Source: Phytopythium helicoides
Lineage: Eukaryota > Oomycota > Peronosporomycetes > Pythiales > Pythiaceae
Length of the DNA: 64,000 nt
NCBI GenBank assembly: GCA_024867545.1
Contig: JANFNE010000012.1
Coordinates: 1 to 64,000, forward strand
Direction of reading: 5' to 3'
The position numbers and the translations under genes were made by a program. Numbering within the stretch: the first letter of the stretch is position 1; every line of letters begins with the position of its first letter. Shown here in pieces: positions 1 through 12,899 of this stretch. Below the pieces are notes generated by a model. The model had not been told where the DNA came from. It saw only the letters and a list, made by a program, of their open reading frames with translations, and did not search any database.

Positions 1-207
1 TCTGATGTCGTGTTACCTTTCATATGAGCAGCGAGGTGATCAAGTTTGAGTGCAGGAGTTTCGCTGGGGTCTTCGCTGTAAATAGGTTTCAGCGTTCCCT
101 AGGTTTGATGCTTTGATCTCACGACTGACAACACCAGGACGCTGCAGTACCTGCCGAGACGGCAGGTTTGCCGATGCCTGTGGCTGCGAGCACATTTTCG
201 AAGAGCC

Positions 208-2860
<2,653 letters not shown>

Positions 2861-2951
2861 TAGCTGAGTTTCTTGTGAAAGAATTTTGTATCATGGGAGT
2901 CAATACATGCCTCCTCTAATTTTAGTTGAGGAAGCATTTGGTTTGCTCTTG

Positions 2952-5284
2952 ATGGAGTCCCATTTTACCCTTATGCGTACGAGTCGACCGCCAACACGCT
3001 CGTCGGGTTTGGAGACACAATTGCCGCGTCTGAATGTGCAATGTCTCAACCCCATCGAGGATGCTAGATCTGCCGTGGGTTCTTCAGTCTGATATGGAAA
3101 TCCAGATTGAAGCTCTTTTATTCACATGACGCCGTATGTTCGTTCGTGCAGGAAGCTGAGTTTTCTGCTCGAAATATTCACCACCGCTCAGGCGAGGATT
3201 TCGAAGAGACCGTCAACAAGACAAGCGTTTTGCTCAAGAAAACGCAGGCTACCAGCAATCGCTCGGGGCTCCAGCTTATGTCTGAGGCTAGCGCTATGAA
3301 AGCGACCACCACAGAGCAGCCTAATCGATTTGTGGCAGTCCGACTTGCACGTGCATACGCTCAATATAGGCTCCAACATTACGATGAAGCTGCAGAAGAT
3401 TATACTGAATGCTTGGCGCATATGCCAACTCATGCCCCAACGTACTACAACCGAGCGTGCTCATTGTACCGCCTAAACCGCCTCCAAGATGCGGTAAAAG
3501 ACCTCACCCGAGCTATTAAGCTTGACAACAAGAATTTGCTGTACGTTGAAAGTCGTGCTCGGGTGCTGAAAGAGATGGGTCACTTCAAAGAGGCGATCCG
3601 AGACTACTCTTGGCTGGATTCTCTTCGTCGGGCAATGGATTCAGGATGGGAGTTGCCGATAGATAACGGCGAAGATTCGGAACTGGCAGACTCTGAATTA
3701 TTGCACAGACATTCATTGACGGTCCCTACTGAGCTCTCTTCTTCAATGTCAGCTCCAACTCTGTTAGCGGTCTCATCTCCTGGGTCATCAACTCAAGTCC
3801 AGCCTCCTCAGTTAGATCAGCGAAGAGCTAAAGAGTGGTTGATATCGTTTCTTGGTCTTGGAAAACTAACTCGTTCTGCGTCTGAGCTGCAAGTAGCACT
3901 TCAGCGAGTTGCAAGTTGGAGTTTCTTTCGCGGAATGGACAATGCAATGATCGAAAAGTGTCTCCATGAGTCAACACACCGGGTTTTTTCAGCGGACCAA
4001 GCGATTGTAAAGCAAGGCACATCATCGAAAAGCTTCTTTGTGATTCTCGATGCAACCGCGCCGCTTGTCCGGACGGTGGAATCCACAGGAACAGCCAAAT
4101 ATCGCGAGCTCAAGACTTTCTACCAAGGAGATTGTGTTGGAGTCGAGCCTCCGGGGACTACATCTTCGGACGGTCGCTTCATGACTTTCCGCTCGTGCCT
4201 ACCCGTTCGCCCAGGACAATTTGAGCGCCATTTCCTCGGGGCGGACAATTCATCGTTAGCATCGGTCACCAGCTCCATCGTTCTTCCGAGAATGAAATCG
4301 TTCCGATCGCTTGTGAGTCTCGCTGTCCCATCTGATCCCCGTGCCACATCAAGTAACAGCAGTAATAACAAAGTGGGGTTCATGCCTCCAGAGCCCGCCA
4401 CTTTTTCTTGTCTAGGAGATGTGAGCTGTCTCGCCCTCGAAGTCAGTACGTTTTACAGCATCCTACGAGCGCACGAACAAGTTCAGCATGCGACTCGCTT
4501 GCAATTTCTGCGCAGTTGTCGAGGTTTTGAAAACTTGCCCGAGGATAAGCTGTCATCTCTTGCGGCTGCTTCAGGATCAAAAATCTACGATCCGGGCGTG
4601 GACGTCCTTCGATCCGGGGACGTTGTCAAGGAGCTGTGGCTCATCAAGCGAGGCGTGTGCCAAGTCCGCAAAGCCATCACGCTCGCCCCTGCTTCTGTAG
4701 GCCGAAAACGCACAGGAACTGCAGCCTCAGCATCGAGGTGGCGTGGGCCAACTGCTATAGGAGGCGACGAATTGACCTCGCGATCGGTTGACGGTTCCTG
4801 GGTGCTCGACAACGGCTGGATGTTGACAAACCCTCGACTCGTGACAAGTGCGCAGCAGCTCGCGGACGCCAAGAAGATCGTGACGGAGGACGTGACAGTT
4901 GCTGTTCTCGCAAGCGGTCAGCTTTTTGGCGAGCTGAGCGTACTGCAACCTGGACAGCCGTCACCCGTGACCGTGCGTACACAGACTATGGTGGAGACGC
5001 TGGTGTTTCAGGCTGAGGACTTGTCGGAGCTCAACGTGCAGTACCACAGCGGCACCATGAACGCGCTGCAGGAGTCACTGCTGTTCCACAACCCTCCGCA
5101 GCAGAAGATCGCGCAGCTACACCGGGAGCACGAGCGGTGGGGCAGAGAGAAGGCTGGCGTACTGGACGAACTCTTCCCTTCCAAGAGTGCCGACGCGTTG
5201 CTCAAAGGACTGGCAACGCCAGCAAGAAGCAAGACAGCGGGGACAGCGAGGAGAGCGAAGACAGTCGCCGAAGGAAAACTATAG
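2952..5284 (+). CDS. TPR protein with two cyclic-nucleotide-binding-like domains
   Basis: The long reading frame through 5284 has no ATG near its 5' end. I propose exon 1 at 2952-3074, an intron at 3075-3151 (GT...GCAG, 77 bases, phase 0 on both sides) and exon 2 at 3152-5284, giving 751 residues. The first exon is a prediction. About three TPR units lie near residues 100-200 (AYAQYRLQHYDEAAEDY, YYNRACSLYRLNRLQDAV, ARVLKEMGHFKEAI). Two regions then resemble cAMP/cGMP-binding beta-rolls. The first is near residues 295-410 (FFRGMDNAMIEKC, VIKQG-like AIVKQGTSSKSFFVI). The second is near 490-665 (VLRSGDVVKELWLIKRG, ending LFGELSVLQPGQ). The FGEL signature is present in the second but not clear in the first. 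A scaffold that senses a cyclic nucleotide is plausible. It starts 105 bases after the kinesin stop on the same strand. Confidence 0.75.
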
Positions 5285-6014
5285 ATCGACAGCAAAGGTG
5301 GAGACGGATGAACAGAGATGTATTGTTGCTATGCCTACACAAGTAGCGGCGGTGGAGGGCGTTCTCTCAGTAATCGCTGTTGTCAACGCTCTCGAAGGAG
5401 TTCAGGTCTCAAAGATTATTCAGTTGATCATCGAGAGCGCCTCCGCCACCTCCTACACTTCGGTTCGCGTCCCCATCAACAGCGAAAAGCGTCCACAGTA
5501 TAGCAAAACGCGCCGAGGCGCGCCGCCATTGCGGATCTCAAACTTTAAATTAATCATCGGGGAGCAATCACAAGCAGCACACGCAGCAAAAACACCAAGT
5601 AGAGGAAAAAGCAGCAACAGCGAGCTCTGCTTGGCGAAACCACGAATGACTCGCCTCGGCGTCGGTTCGCAAACCCGCCGAGAGCTCATGGCCACCCGTC
5701 CATCTCTGTCCTTTTAGCAATTTCGCAGCGGTTTTTATCGGCACTCCACCAGCAACCTTCCCGCGACCTTCGCCGCTTATCTTGAGCCCTCACCACCGAC
5801 ACCCCATGTGGTCCACATTCCCTCTCTCTTTGGATCTTTGCCGGACCATCGGAAACGCTGCCTCCATTTCAAGCCCGATCCACATACATTCTCCAAGTAA
5901 ATCCTGTTGCCTACTACCTCTACAAACGAATATCCGCCACTTGGGGCTGCCAGTCGCCGGCCGGCAGGGGGGACAACCGCGCCACTAACGAGAAATCCGC
6001 CGCCCCCGCCCGCC
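5285..6014. other. Intergenic region before the enoyl reductase gene
   Basis: A 730-base region. An open frame continues out of the preceding gene in another frame to about 5717 but has no recognisable domain and looks like compositional spill-over. The part near 5850-5900 (CCTCCATTTC, then ACATTCTCC) is the likely promoter and 5' leader of the downstream gene. No RNA gene is seen. Confidence 0.4.
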
Positions 6015-7158
6015 ATGCTCGCGTCCATCGCCAAGGCGCTCGCGCCAAAGCCGCAGGGCGCCGCGCTGCGCGCCATGAGCTCCGTGCGCTACTCCGAGTT
6101 CGGCCACCCGCTGGCGGTGCTGCGGTGCGTCTGGCGCCGAAATTCCGGCCGAAAACGCCCCCGGGAAGCTCACGATCCGCCGCTTTTTGTTTTTTTCCCC
6201 CTCCTGCAGCACCGAGGCGGACGACAAGGAGGCCCCGCTGGCCGCCGGACAGGTCGCGCTCAAGTTCCTGGCCGCGCCCATCAACGTGGCCGACCTCTCG
6301 CAGATCCAGGGCGCGTACGCCATCAAGCCCAAGTTCCCCGCCGTGGCTGGCAACGAGGGCGTGGCCGTCGTCACGGCCGTCGGCGCCGGCGTCACCAACG
6401 TCAAGGTCAACGACCGCGTCATCCCCACGCAGGCCGGCTTCGGCACGTGGCGCAGCAAGGCCGTGGCCGCCAGCGCCGACGTCGTCAAGGTCTCGGACAA
6501 GATCAAGGTCGAGGACGCCGCCACGCTCGCCGTCAACCCCGCCACGGCCTTCCGCCTGCTCGCCGACTTTGCGACGCTCACCAAGGGAGACGTCGTCATC
6601 CAGAACGCAGCCAACAGCGCCGTCGGACAGGCCGTCATCCAGCTCGCAGCCCTGCGCGGCATCAAGACCATCAACGTCATCCGCGACGACGCCGACTACG
6701 ACCAGACCGTCGAGCACCTCAAGGGCCTCGGCGCCACGGTCGTCGTCTCGGCCGACTACCTCGGATCGGCCAAGTTCAAGGAGCTCATCTCGGACCTGCC
6801 CGCCCCCAAGCTTGCGCTCAACGCCGTCGGTGGAAAGAGCAGCCTCGAGATCGCCAAGACGCTCGCCAAGAAGGGCGTGCACGTCACCTACGGCGGCATG
6901 AGCAAGGAGGCCGTCAGCGTCGGCACGGGATCGCTCATCTTCCACGACATCACGCTCAAGGGCTTCTGGCTCAGCGAGTGGGTCAAGGAGGCGTCCGTCG
7001 AGGAGCGCACCGCCATGCTCAACGAGCTCGCGGGCCTCGTCGAGGCCGGCAAGCTGCGCACCTGGATACAGACTTACAAGTTCGCCGACTTCGACGACGC
7101 TCTGCTGGCGGCCGTCAACCGCACCACCAAGCGCAAGATCGTGCTGCTCATGGAGTAA
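6015..7158 (+). CDS. Mitochondrial trans-2-enoyl-CoA/ACP reductase (MECR/ETR1 family)
   Basis: Two exons, 6015-6124 and 6210-7158, joined over an 85-base GT-AG intron, give 352 residues. The product is a zinc-free medium-chain dehydrogenase/reductase that reduces 2-enoyl thioesters with NADPH in mitochondrial type II fatty acid synthesis, which supplies lipoate. Evidence: an N-terminal Ala/Lys/Arg-rich presequence (MLASIAKALAPKPQGAALRA), AAPINVADLSQIQGAY, GNEGVAVVTAVGAGV, DRVIPTQAGFGTW, the nucleotide-binding stretch NAANSAVGQAVIQLAALRG and GGMSKEAVSV. These follow human MECR and yeast Etr1 closely. The splice is confirmed because exon 1 supplies the beta-strand beginning SVRYSEFGHP. Codon use is extremely C/G-ending. 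The antisense and +1 frames are therefore open over more than 400 codons, but these are shadows. Confidence 0.93.
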
Positions 7159-7349
7159 GCAGTTCGGACGTCGGCAAGCCAGGTACCGCGCGTGCTCGTG
7201 CAGTCGGGGGAAGGCATCGCACTCGCTCGCACGATTCGATGCACAGAGTGCTGTGTCATCACCTGAAGGAAGAGAGATAACCCCAAAATCCACGACCAAA
7301 CACACACCTCTGTAGCGTTGCGTCGACCGTTAAACGCCTTCCGTCTATC

Positions 7350-8292
7350 CTAGTTGTAGAGAAGCGAGGCGTCGCTGCTGATGCCCGATGCCGTCGAGCT
7401 GTTGTCAACGCGAAGGCTCGGATCAGCCGCCAGCAGCGCTGGCAGCGTGAGCTTCAAATCGTTCGGGTCGACCACCACTTTGCCGCTCGTGAATGTCTCG
7501 AGCCCCGCAGCGAGAGCCTCAGCAGCCTGTGATCAGCAATCTCCCATCGTCACTGCCATGTTTGTCATCCAGCAATACACAACATTAGAGCGCACCTCGT
7601 AGGTTCCTGCCAGGTTCCGTCCAGGCCGGTAGCCCTTTGCAAACAGCAGGTGCACTCGAAACGCGCTGCCGACGACCAGCAGATGCAGCAGACTCGACAG
7701 GAACGCGTCCTTGATCTCCCAGTCGCCACGAAGGCGCAGCAGCTCCTTACCAGGCGCCGGCTCGTGCTCGTCCTCCGTAGCAGCGCCGACTGCGGCGTAG
7801 TACACGCCTTCCAGTGCGCCGCCATCGCCGCTTGGCTTGGCGTACGGCAGGTGCACGGCCCCAAAGACGGTCACCGACTTGACTTGAGCGTCCTCAAAGG
7901 CCTGCGAGAGCGCGTCTGCCACCTCCCAGAGCTGCGCGGCCGGCACCAGCGCGCTGTGCACAACTACGAACGACAGCATCTGCGCGCCACCACGTCAGCA
8001 CGCGGCATCCAGCGCCTCTAGGACCAGCGCAGCGTCTCACATCGTCCGCCGACGTCCACGTCTCCACGTAGCGGCCGAAGTCGGAGCCCTGCAGCGTCGC
8101 CAGGGGCCGCGGCGACTTGGAGCTGGACGCGAGCCGAAGAACGTCTAAATCCGCGCACAGAGCGCCGCAGAGAGCGCGAGAAGCGTCAGTCGGCAGCTCA
8201 AGACACGCAGCGAGGCGCAGCGCACGTTTTCCCGCGCGAGAGAAGTCGTCGAAGGCCAGCAGCACGCGCGGAGCGAGCGTCTCGGCGCTCAT
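7350..8292 (-). CDS. Conserved-looking protein of unknown function (three exons); proteasome-assembly chaperone-like is one option
   Basis: Read on the minus strand: exons 8292-8041, 7979-7596 and 7526-7350, with GT-AG introns of 61 and 69 bases, all phase 0, giving 270 residues. The clean splice phases and in-frame ending (SSDASLLYN) support a real gene. Visible features are a hydrophobic strand (VLLAFDDFSRAGKRAL), FVVVHSALVPAAQLWEVADAL, VKSVTVFGAVHLPY, a loop with GDGGALEGVYYAA and DAFLSSLLHLLVVGSAFRVHLLFAKGY. There is no signal peptide, membrane segment or known catalytic motif. The length and strand/helix pattern could suit a proteasome assembly chaperone 1-like fold, but I do not recognise it firmly. 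It is convergent with the reductase gene, whose stop is about 190 bases away. Confidence 0.65.
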
Positions 8293-8799
8293 GGCCGCCT
8301 GCCTGCTTGATGGGCTCGCCGAGCGATCCTGCCACCGGAGGCGATTGACCTTCTTCATTTATTGCACCTTCTAATATTGAATATCACGTCTCACAGTGGT
8401 ATCAAAACCATCCTAATCTAATACGAAACCCACATTACAACCATATGCGCGGTTAAAACTGATATCTTCCGTTCACGTCATCCTGCTGCTTTCCCACCTG
8501 CTATACCGCATAAGTCCATCCAGTCTGGAAATGTCCCAGATAGTCACAGGTGTCGTCACGCCCTCGCCACGAAAATCCGGCCGGAAAGGGGTGTCGCACT
8601 GCGGTCGAGTGCTCGACATGCGTGCGTTCCTGCGGCATCCCGCTGCGCCAGCGCCGCCAGCGCCGCCTCGGCCGCATTCGCGTTGATCTCGCGCGCCTGC
8701 GCTGCACCCGCCGGCGCCGTCGCGGGCCGCCAACTCGCCCTGGAAGCCCCGCAATCGACAGAAACCCGCGGTCATCCGGTCGTCCGCCGCGACGCCGCG
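8293..8799. other. Divergent intergenic region
   Basis: It lies between the minus-strand gene ending at 8292 and SF1. It is AT-richer in its first 170 bases and very GC-rich near 8650-8799. No ORF or RNA gene is supported; it probably holds two divergent promoters. Confidence 0.4.
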
Positions 8800-10077
8800 A
8801 TGCGCTTCGTCAACCCGTTCGGGCCGCTCGCGCTCGCGCCCGAGGACGGCGAGCGCCTCGCCGACGTGGCGCGCGTGTTCCTCTCCGACGGCGTGCGGCG
8901 CTACGAGCAGCACATGAACCAGCGGCGCAGACAGCTCGACAGCAGGCAGTGGCGCCTGGCCAAGCAGCGAGACGGCGTGTGCGTCTACGCCGAGCGCCCG
9001 CCAGAGGAGCGCAAGGCACTGGGCTTTGCAGGTGGACAGGAGACTTGCGGGGACGTCAAGACGCGGGATGGCGCCGCCGCGGCAGCTCCCGTTCCGCCGC
9101 CAGAGCTACCAGTCGTGCTCGTGGTTGGCACCTTTGACGGAACGCTGGACGACGCGCTGTACGGCGTCGTGGCGCCGACCGTCGACGCCATGCGCGTGCA
9201 CGCGTCCTACGTGAACGACTGCGTCGTGGACGCGGCTGTGCTGGCGACGATCGTGGAGCCCACGGTGGACACGCCGTTCCGATCGCTCACGCTCAAATGG
9301 GTCGAGCTGGAGCAGCCCAAGCTGCTCTCGCTCTCGCGCAACCGCGACTTTGTCTACATTGAGGCCACGGGCGAGACGACGCTCAGCAACGGCGAGCGCG
9401 TGGGATACCGCCTAATGCACTCCATCAGCATGGCGCAAGCGCCTGAGCTCGACAACCGCGTGCGTGGCAGCATGTCTGTGTGCGAGATCTTCCGACAGCA
9501 GACATACAGCACGGTGGACGTGTTTGTGCGCGCCGTACTCCAGCCCGGTGGGAAGATGAAGCGCGCAGTGGTAGTAAAGACTGCAGCCGATATCCTTGGC
9601 GCGGTCTTCAAGAACGTGGAGTGTGGCCGTCGCAAGAAAATGTCGTGGCTCATCAAGACCCGGCGAGGAGCAAGTCGCCAGACGATCCAGAAACTGCTCT
9701 CCTCGTCTCGGCACAGCACGGAGATTCTTGTGCCAGTTCTAGCAGAAGCTGAGCTCGAATCGTGCGTTTCCTGCCGCATATCGACGGGGAGGATGTCTTT
9801 CAGTGGCCCCGGAGGAACCGCCGCCAGTAACAAGCGCCGGTGTCGACTGTGCCTAAACTACGTTTGCAACTCGTGCCGCGTCAAGAAAACGCTGAGCTTC
9901 GTATCGATCGATGGGCAGTTGCTACAGCCAGAATTGCGCTTCTGTGCTGGATGCGTGAGCGATTCGCAAACTGCAGACGCCTACGCAGTCGCCAAGGAAG
10001 AAGTCTCGATCGGCCGTCGCTTCACGGACCCACGAGTATACCTGAGCCCCGAGTCATCCGCGTATTCAGACTGCTGA
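8800..10077 (+). CDS. SF1: START-like domain plus FYVE-like zinc finger protein, most divergent member
   Basis: 425 residues in one exon; the ATG at 8800 gives MRFVNPFGPL, matching the other members' start. Upstream in-frame codons lack another ATG. Family plan: the NPF motif at residues 4-6; a START-like region at about 50-285 (WRLAKQRDGVCVYAERP, LDDALYGVVAPTVDAMRVHASYV, NRDFVYIEATG, GERVGYRLMHSI); then a zinc finger at 322-385 with four Cys pairs (CVSC, CRLC, CNSC, CAGC). The pair spacing C-x2-C-x4-C-x2-C in the middle equals that of FYVE fingers, but the basic R(R/K)HHCR box is absent. START domains bind lipids or sterols and FYVE fingers bind PI3P; function here is inferred only. Odd points: DPGG is replaced by QPGG, FPQ by MAQ, and the finger has a longer first loop. 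GC content is higher than in its neighbours. Confidence 0.88.
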   Translation: MRFVNPFGPLALAPEDGERLADVARVFLSDGVRRYEQHMNQRRRQLDSRQWRLAKQRDGVCVYAERPPEERKALGFAGGQETCGDVKTRDGAAAAAPVPPPELPVVLVVGTFDGTLDDALYGVVAPTVDAMRVHASYVNDCVVDAAVLATIVEPTVDTPFRSLTLKWVELEQPKLLSLSRNRDFVYIEATGETTLSNGERVGYRLMHSISMAQAPELDNRVRGSMSVCEIFRQQTYSTVDVFVRAVLQPGGKMKRAVVVKTAADILGAVFKNVECGRRKKMSWLIKTRRGASRQTIQKLLSSSRHSTEILVPVLAEAELESCVSCRISTGRMSFSGPGGTAASNKRRCRLCLNYVCNSCRVKKTLSFVSIDGQLLQPELRFCAGCVSDSQTADAYAVAKEEVSIGRRFTDPRVYLSPESSAYSDC

Positions 10078-10695
10078 GCACGCCATTATCTATTTACTAT
10101 CTTCGCATGCTAGGGTGTACGAATAGGAATAAATCTCTCTTTCAACTCGCTTCTTGGCGAAATGTCTTCACCTGCCCAACCCCATTAGCTGGTATCGGAC
10201 ATCAAGCCGAGACAATCCTGGACACCATGACATTTCCCAAAAAAAAAAAAGCTCAGCCGCAGGGAGTTCTTTGCTCGAGGTTCGGACCGTAGTTTGAAAG
10301 CGTCAGGTGAGTTAGCAACACCTTGACTGATGGTCTCCGAAACATGCGCACGACACGAATCAGAATCCCGTGCTGCCAGGTCAAGAGGATGGAGCAGATC
10401 ACGGCGGGAGTAACATCACGCACGACATGTAATGCGTGATGGCAGAATGTTACTCCACACGCCTCCTTGAGCCCGCGAATGTGTCAAACACTAGGCGTCG
10501 CATGTTTGAAAAAGCCGCCACGTCTCTACTGCACCGAATGCATCATGCATTTTTTCCATCGCACACTCGTTGCTTTCTCACCAAAGAAAAACGCGGCTAC
10601 TAGTTGCTGCTCAACACAAATGCATTCCATTCATACATCTGCAAAGATACAAGTCTTTCTCCATACATTCACATGGAAACCCTACAATACATAAT
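10078..10695. other. Convergent intergenic region between SF1 and SF2
   Basis: It holds the 3' flanks of two convergent genes. It contains an A12 run at 10239-10250 and an imperfect inverted repeat at 10407-10456. No coding sequence is supported. Confidence 0.4.
10407..10456. repeat. Imperfect inverted repeat (hairpin-capable)
   Basis: Left arm GGAGTAACA-TCACGCA pairs with right arm TGCGTGA-(8-base bulge)-TGTTACTCC across a 10-base loop, giving 16 paired positions. It lies between the stops of SF1 and SF2. It could be a 3' end structure or the remnant of a small inverted-repeat element. Confidence 0.5.
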
Positions 10696-11895
10696 CTACC
10701 CCATATGCGGAGTGGAGAAATCCGAAACCGTGCTGTTCTCCGACGACAGCGATCCTGGATGAGACTCGGACAAGTACGACGGCGTCGCTCCGCCGCTTGC
10801 CAAAATCTGAGCACGAGCGGCATCTGCAGAATTCATACTCGCGGTGTCCGTCAAACAACGAGTGCAGAATGTGACCTTGCGCTGAGAGAGCTGGAGATCA
10901 GCCGACACGAAGCTCAGCTTCTTCTGGATCTTGCATGACGCGCAAACATGTCCAAAGCATAGCTTGCACGTGCTGCTGCTCTTGCCAAAGTCACCAATCT
11001 TGCGTCCTGTTATCGCGCAGGAGCACGTAACGCACACCAGCTCGCGGTTTGGTGTACCGTGCTCCTTTGACTCGGCATACCGACGCTCTAGCATAAACGC
11101 CAGCTTCTTCATTTGTCCGCAGTTGGCGTACTTGAGTGTCGACAAGAAAGCCGAAGCGAGATTGGGCACGGCTAGAACTCGGATCATGTCACCACGAGGA
11201 TCCATGATACCCGTGACGTACTGCTCCACTACATCGGCGCCTACCTGCCGGAAGAGGCCGCAGATCGAGATGTTGCCGCGAACGCGGTTCGGGAGCTCGT
11301 GGGTCTGTGGGAAGTTGACAGAGTGGAGCAAGTGGTATCCGACCCGGTCGCCATTCTCCAAGTAGACGAAGCCCGTCGACTCGACGTAGATGTAGTCGCG
11401 GTTCTTGACGAGGTTGAGCGACGAACCTGGAATGTCAAGCTCCATCCACTTCACGACCAGGGAGTAGAACGGGTCATTCACCGTCGGGCTTCCGATGGTT
11501 GCGAGAACAGCTGCGCCTTGAATATCGTCGACGTACGACGCCTTGATCCTCATGATCTCTAGCGTCGGATTGACTACGCCGTACATCGTATCGTCCAGCT
11601 TTCCAGCCATGGTACCAACCGAAAGGAGCGCGGGGAGACCTGAAACGGAGAACTTGTCTTGCGGGCGGGCGGCCACTACATGGGGTCGCTCAACGTAAAC
11701 GTGGACGTGCTCGCGCTCTTTGATTAGCTTCCACTGCGTCGTGTCAACCTTTCGCTTTCCAGACTGAGCGTACGAGAGATATCTGTCAAGGTTGGCCTGA
11801 ATGAGCGTGTTGGCCAGCTCTTGCATGTTCGCCTGGTCTGCTGGGGTGAGGCTCAGCGGCGGGAACGGATTGACGACGAAGCGAGCCTTGGTCAT
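10696..11895 (-). CDS. SF2: START-like plus FYVE-like zinc finger protein
   Basis: 399 residues, single exon. The start at 11895 gives MTKARFVVNPFPPLSL; the open frame runs 35 codons further upstream but only from a TTG. Residues 7-9 are NPF. The START-like part includes LDDTMYGVVNPTLEIMRIKASY, VKNRDYIYVESTG and GDRVGYHLLHSVNFPQTHEL. The finger is at 288-347 (CVTC, CKLC, CASC, CTRC) followed by a linker rich in Ala and Ser and a tail ending STVSDFSTPHMG. Closest relative in the window is SF6, which lies 12 kb away on the other strand. That suggests an old duplication with inversion rather than a neighbour-to-neighbour event. Upstream, on the minus strand, CAGTCTCCGACTTTCCTCG may be an Inr-like start region. 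Confidence 0.92.
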   Translation of the reverse strand: MTKARFVVNPFPPLSLTPADQANMQELANTLIQANLDRYLSYAQSGKRKVDTTQWKLIKEREHVHVYVERPHVVAARPQDKFSVSGLPALLSVGTMAGKLDDTMYGVVNPTLEIMRIKASYVDDIQGAAVLATIGSPTVNDPFYSLVVKWMELDIPGSSLNLVKNRDYIYVESTGFVYLENGDRVGYHLLHSVNFPQTHELPNRVRGNISICGLFRQVGADVVEQYVTGIMDPRGDMIRVLAVPNLASAFLSTLKYANCGQMKKLAFMLERRYAESKEHGTPNRELVCVTCSCAITGRKIGDFGKSSSTCKLCFGHVCASCKIQKKLSFVSADLQLSQRKVTFCTRCLTDTASMNSADAARAQILASGGATPSYLSESHPGSLSSENSTVSDFSTPHMG

Positions 11896-12899
11896 TGCGC
11901 CTGGATCAGCCGAAGAAGATTGGAGAAGAAGGTACGCTGGGAGTGCCGCGTTCGAGGAAAGTCGGAGACTGACAAGCAGAGGACAGTCGACGCTGGACAA
12001 GCCTGACCGGCATGGAGTGATGAATGAAGCGGCTGCGGAAAAACAAAGGGCTCATATGGCGAAGCAACGGCTGTATCAGGGCGAGTGAGGGACGACTTGC
12101 GTATGCGCTGTATTGTTGTCATGATACGAGGATGGCCACCTCCCGCCCGTCCACTTGCTCGGAGAGATCAGAGTCGATCCCTATGCCGGGACATATGCTA
12201 CACAAGCAGCTGTCACTAGCGACCCTTGTCACCGCTAGTCCAGGCTTCAAGGCTCGGCGGAACAGGTCTAGAGGGAGTGCAGCATCTGAATTCAAGTGAA
12301 CGTGCGGCTTTCAATTTCAGATGAGTCTCGCATGCGGTGCATGCGCCACCGAGGCGCTTAACGCAATCTGATCTTCGATCACGCTTCAACTGAACCACAC
12401 GTATCAGTCAGCTTTAATAGTGGACCTTCATACAAACCACCTTATAGAGGTTGTCGGACAATTCTCCGATTTGAAGACCGTCACCAAACTCAGTTCATTT
12501 CGTGTTTTGTTTGACAAGCTTGCGGTGCCGCCAAAGCAGAGAGAGAGAGAGAGAAGTCCGCCGCGAGAGCATGCAGGCCACATGACCAGAGTGACTAACG
12601 GCTTCGTGAGCTCTCTCATCGAATGTTGTTACAGTATTTTCGACATCAGCATTGCAGGCTTCACTGGCCACTTGCATGTAATGACGCTCGCGCTCCGACT
12701 AGATCGCAGCCCATCATTGTCGACACCCCGTGCTCTTACAACCCGCAGTGAGCCTTTCCCGATGAAAACCGGGTTGACGCGATGGCTTCTCGAGCACGAT
12801 TGCCCGGCGTCAACACACGCCGACTAACGTCATCCTACCGCGACGCGTAAGGCTTGAAGAGTACACGACTTGATTACCATACAGAGGAGAAAGCTACAC
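11896..12899. other. Intergenic region with a (GA)8 microsatellite
   Basis: About 1 kb between SF2 and SF3, both on the minus strand. It has SF2's promoter on the left and SF3's 3' flank on the right. A (GA)8 run sits at 12539-12554. Short open frames here have no recognisable product. Confidence 0.4.

Noticed and set aside
5920..7305. Long antisense and +1 open frames (over 400 codons) across the enoyl reductase gene
   Set aside because: They arise from the strong GC bias at third codon positions; neither has a known domain, and the sense frame has full family motifs.
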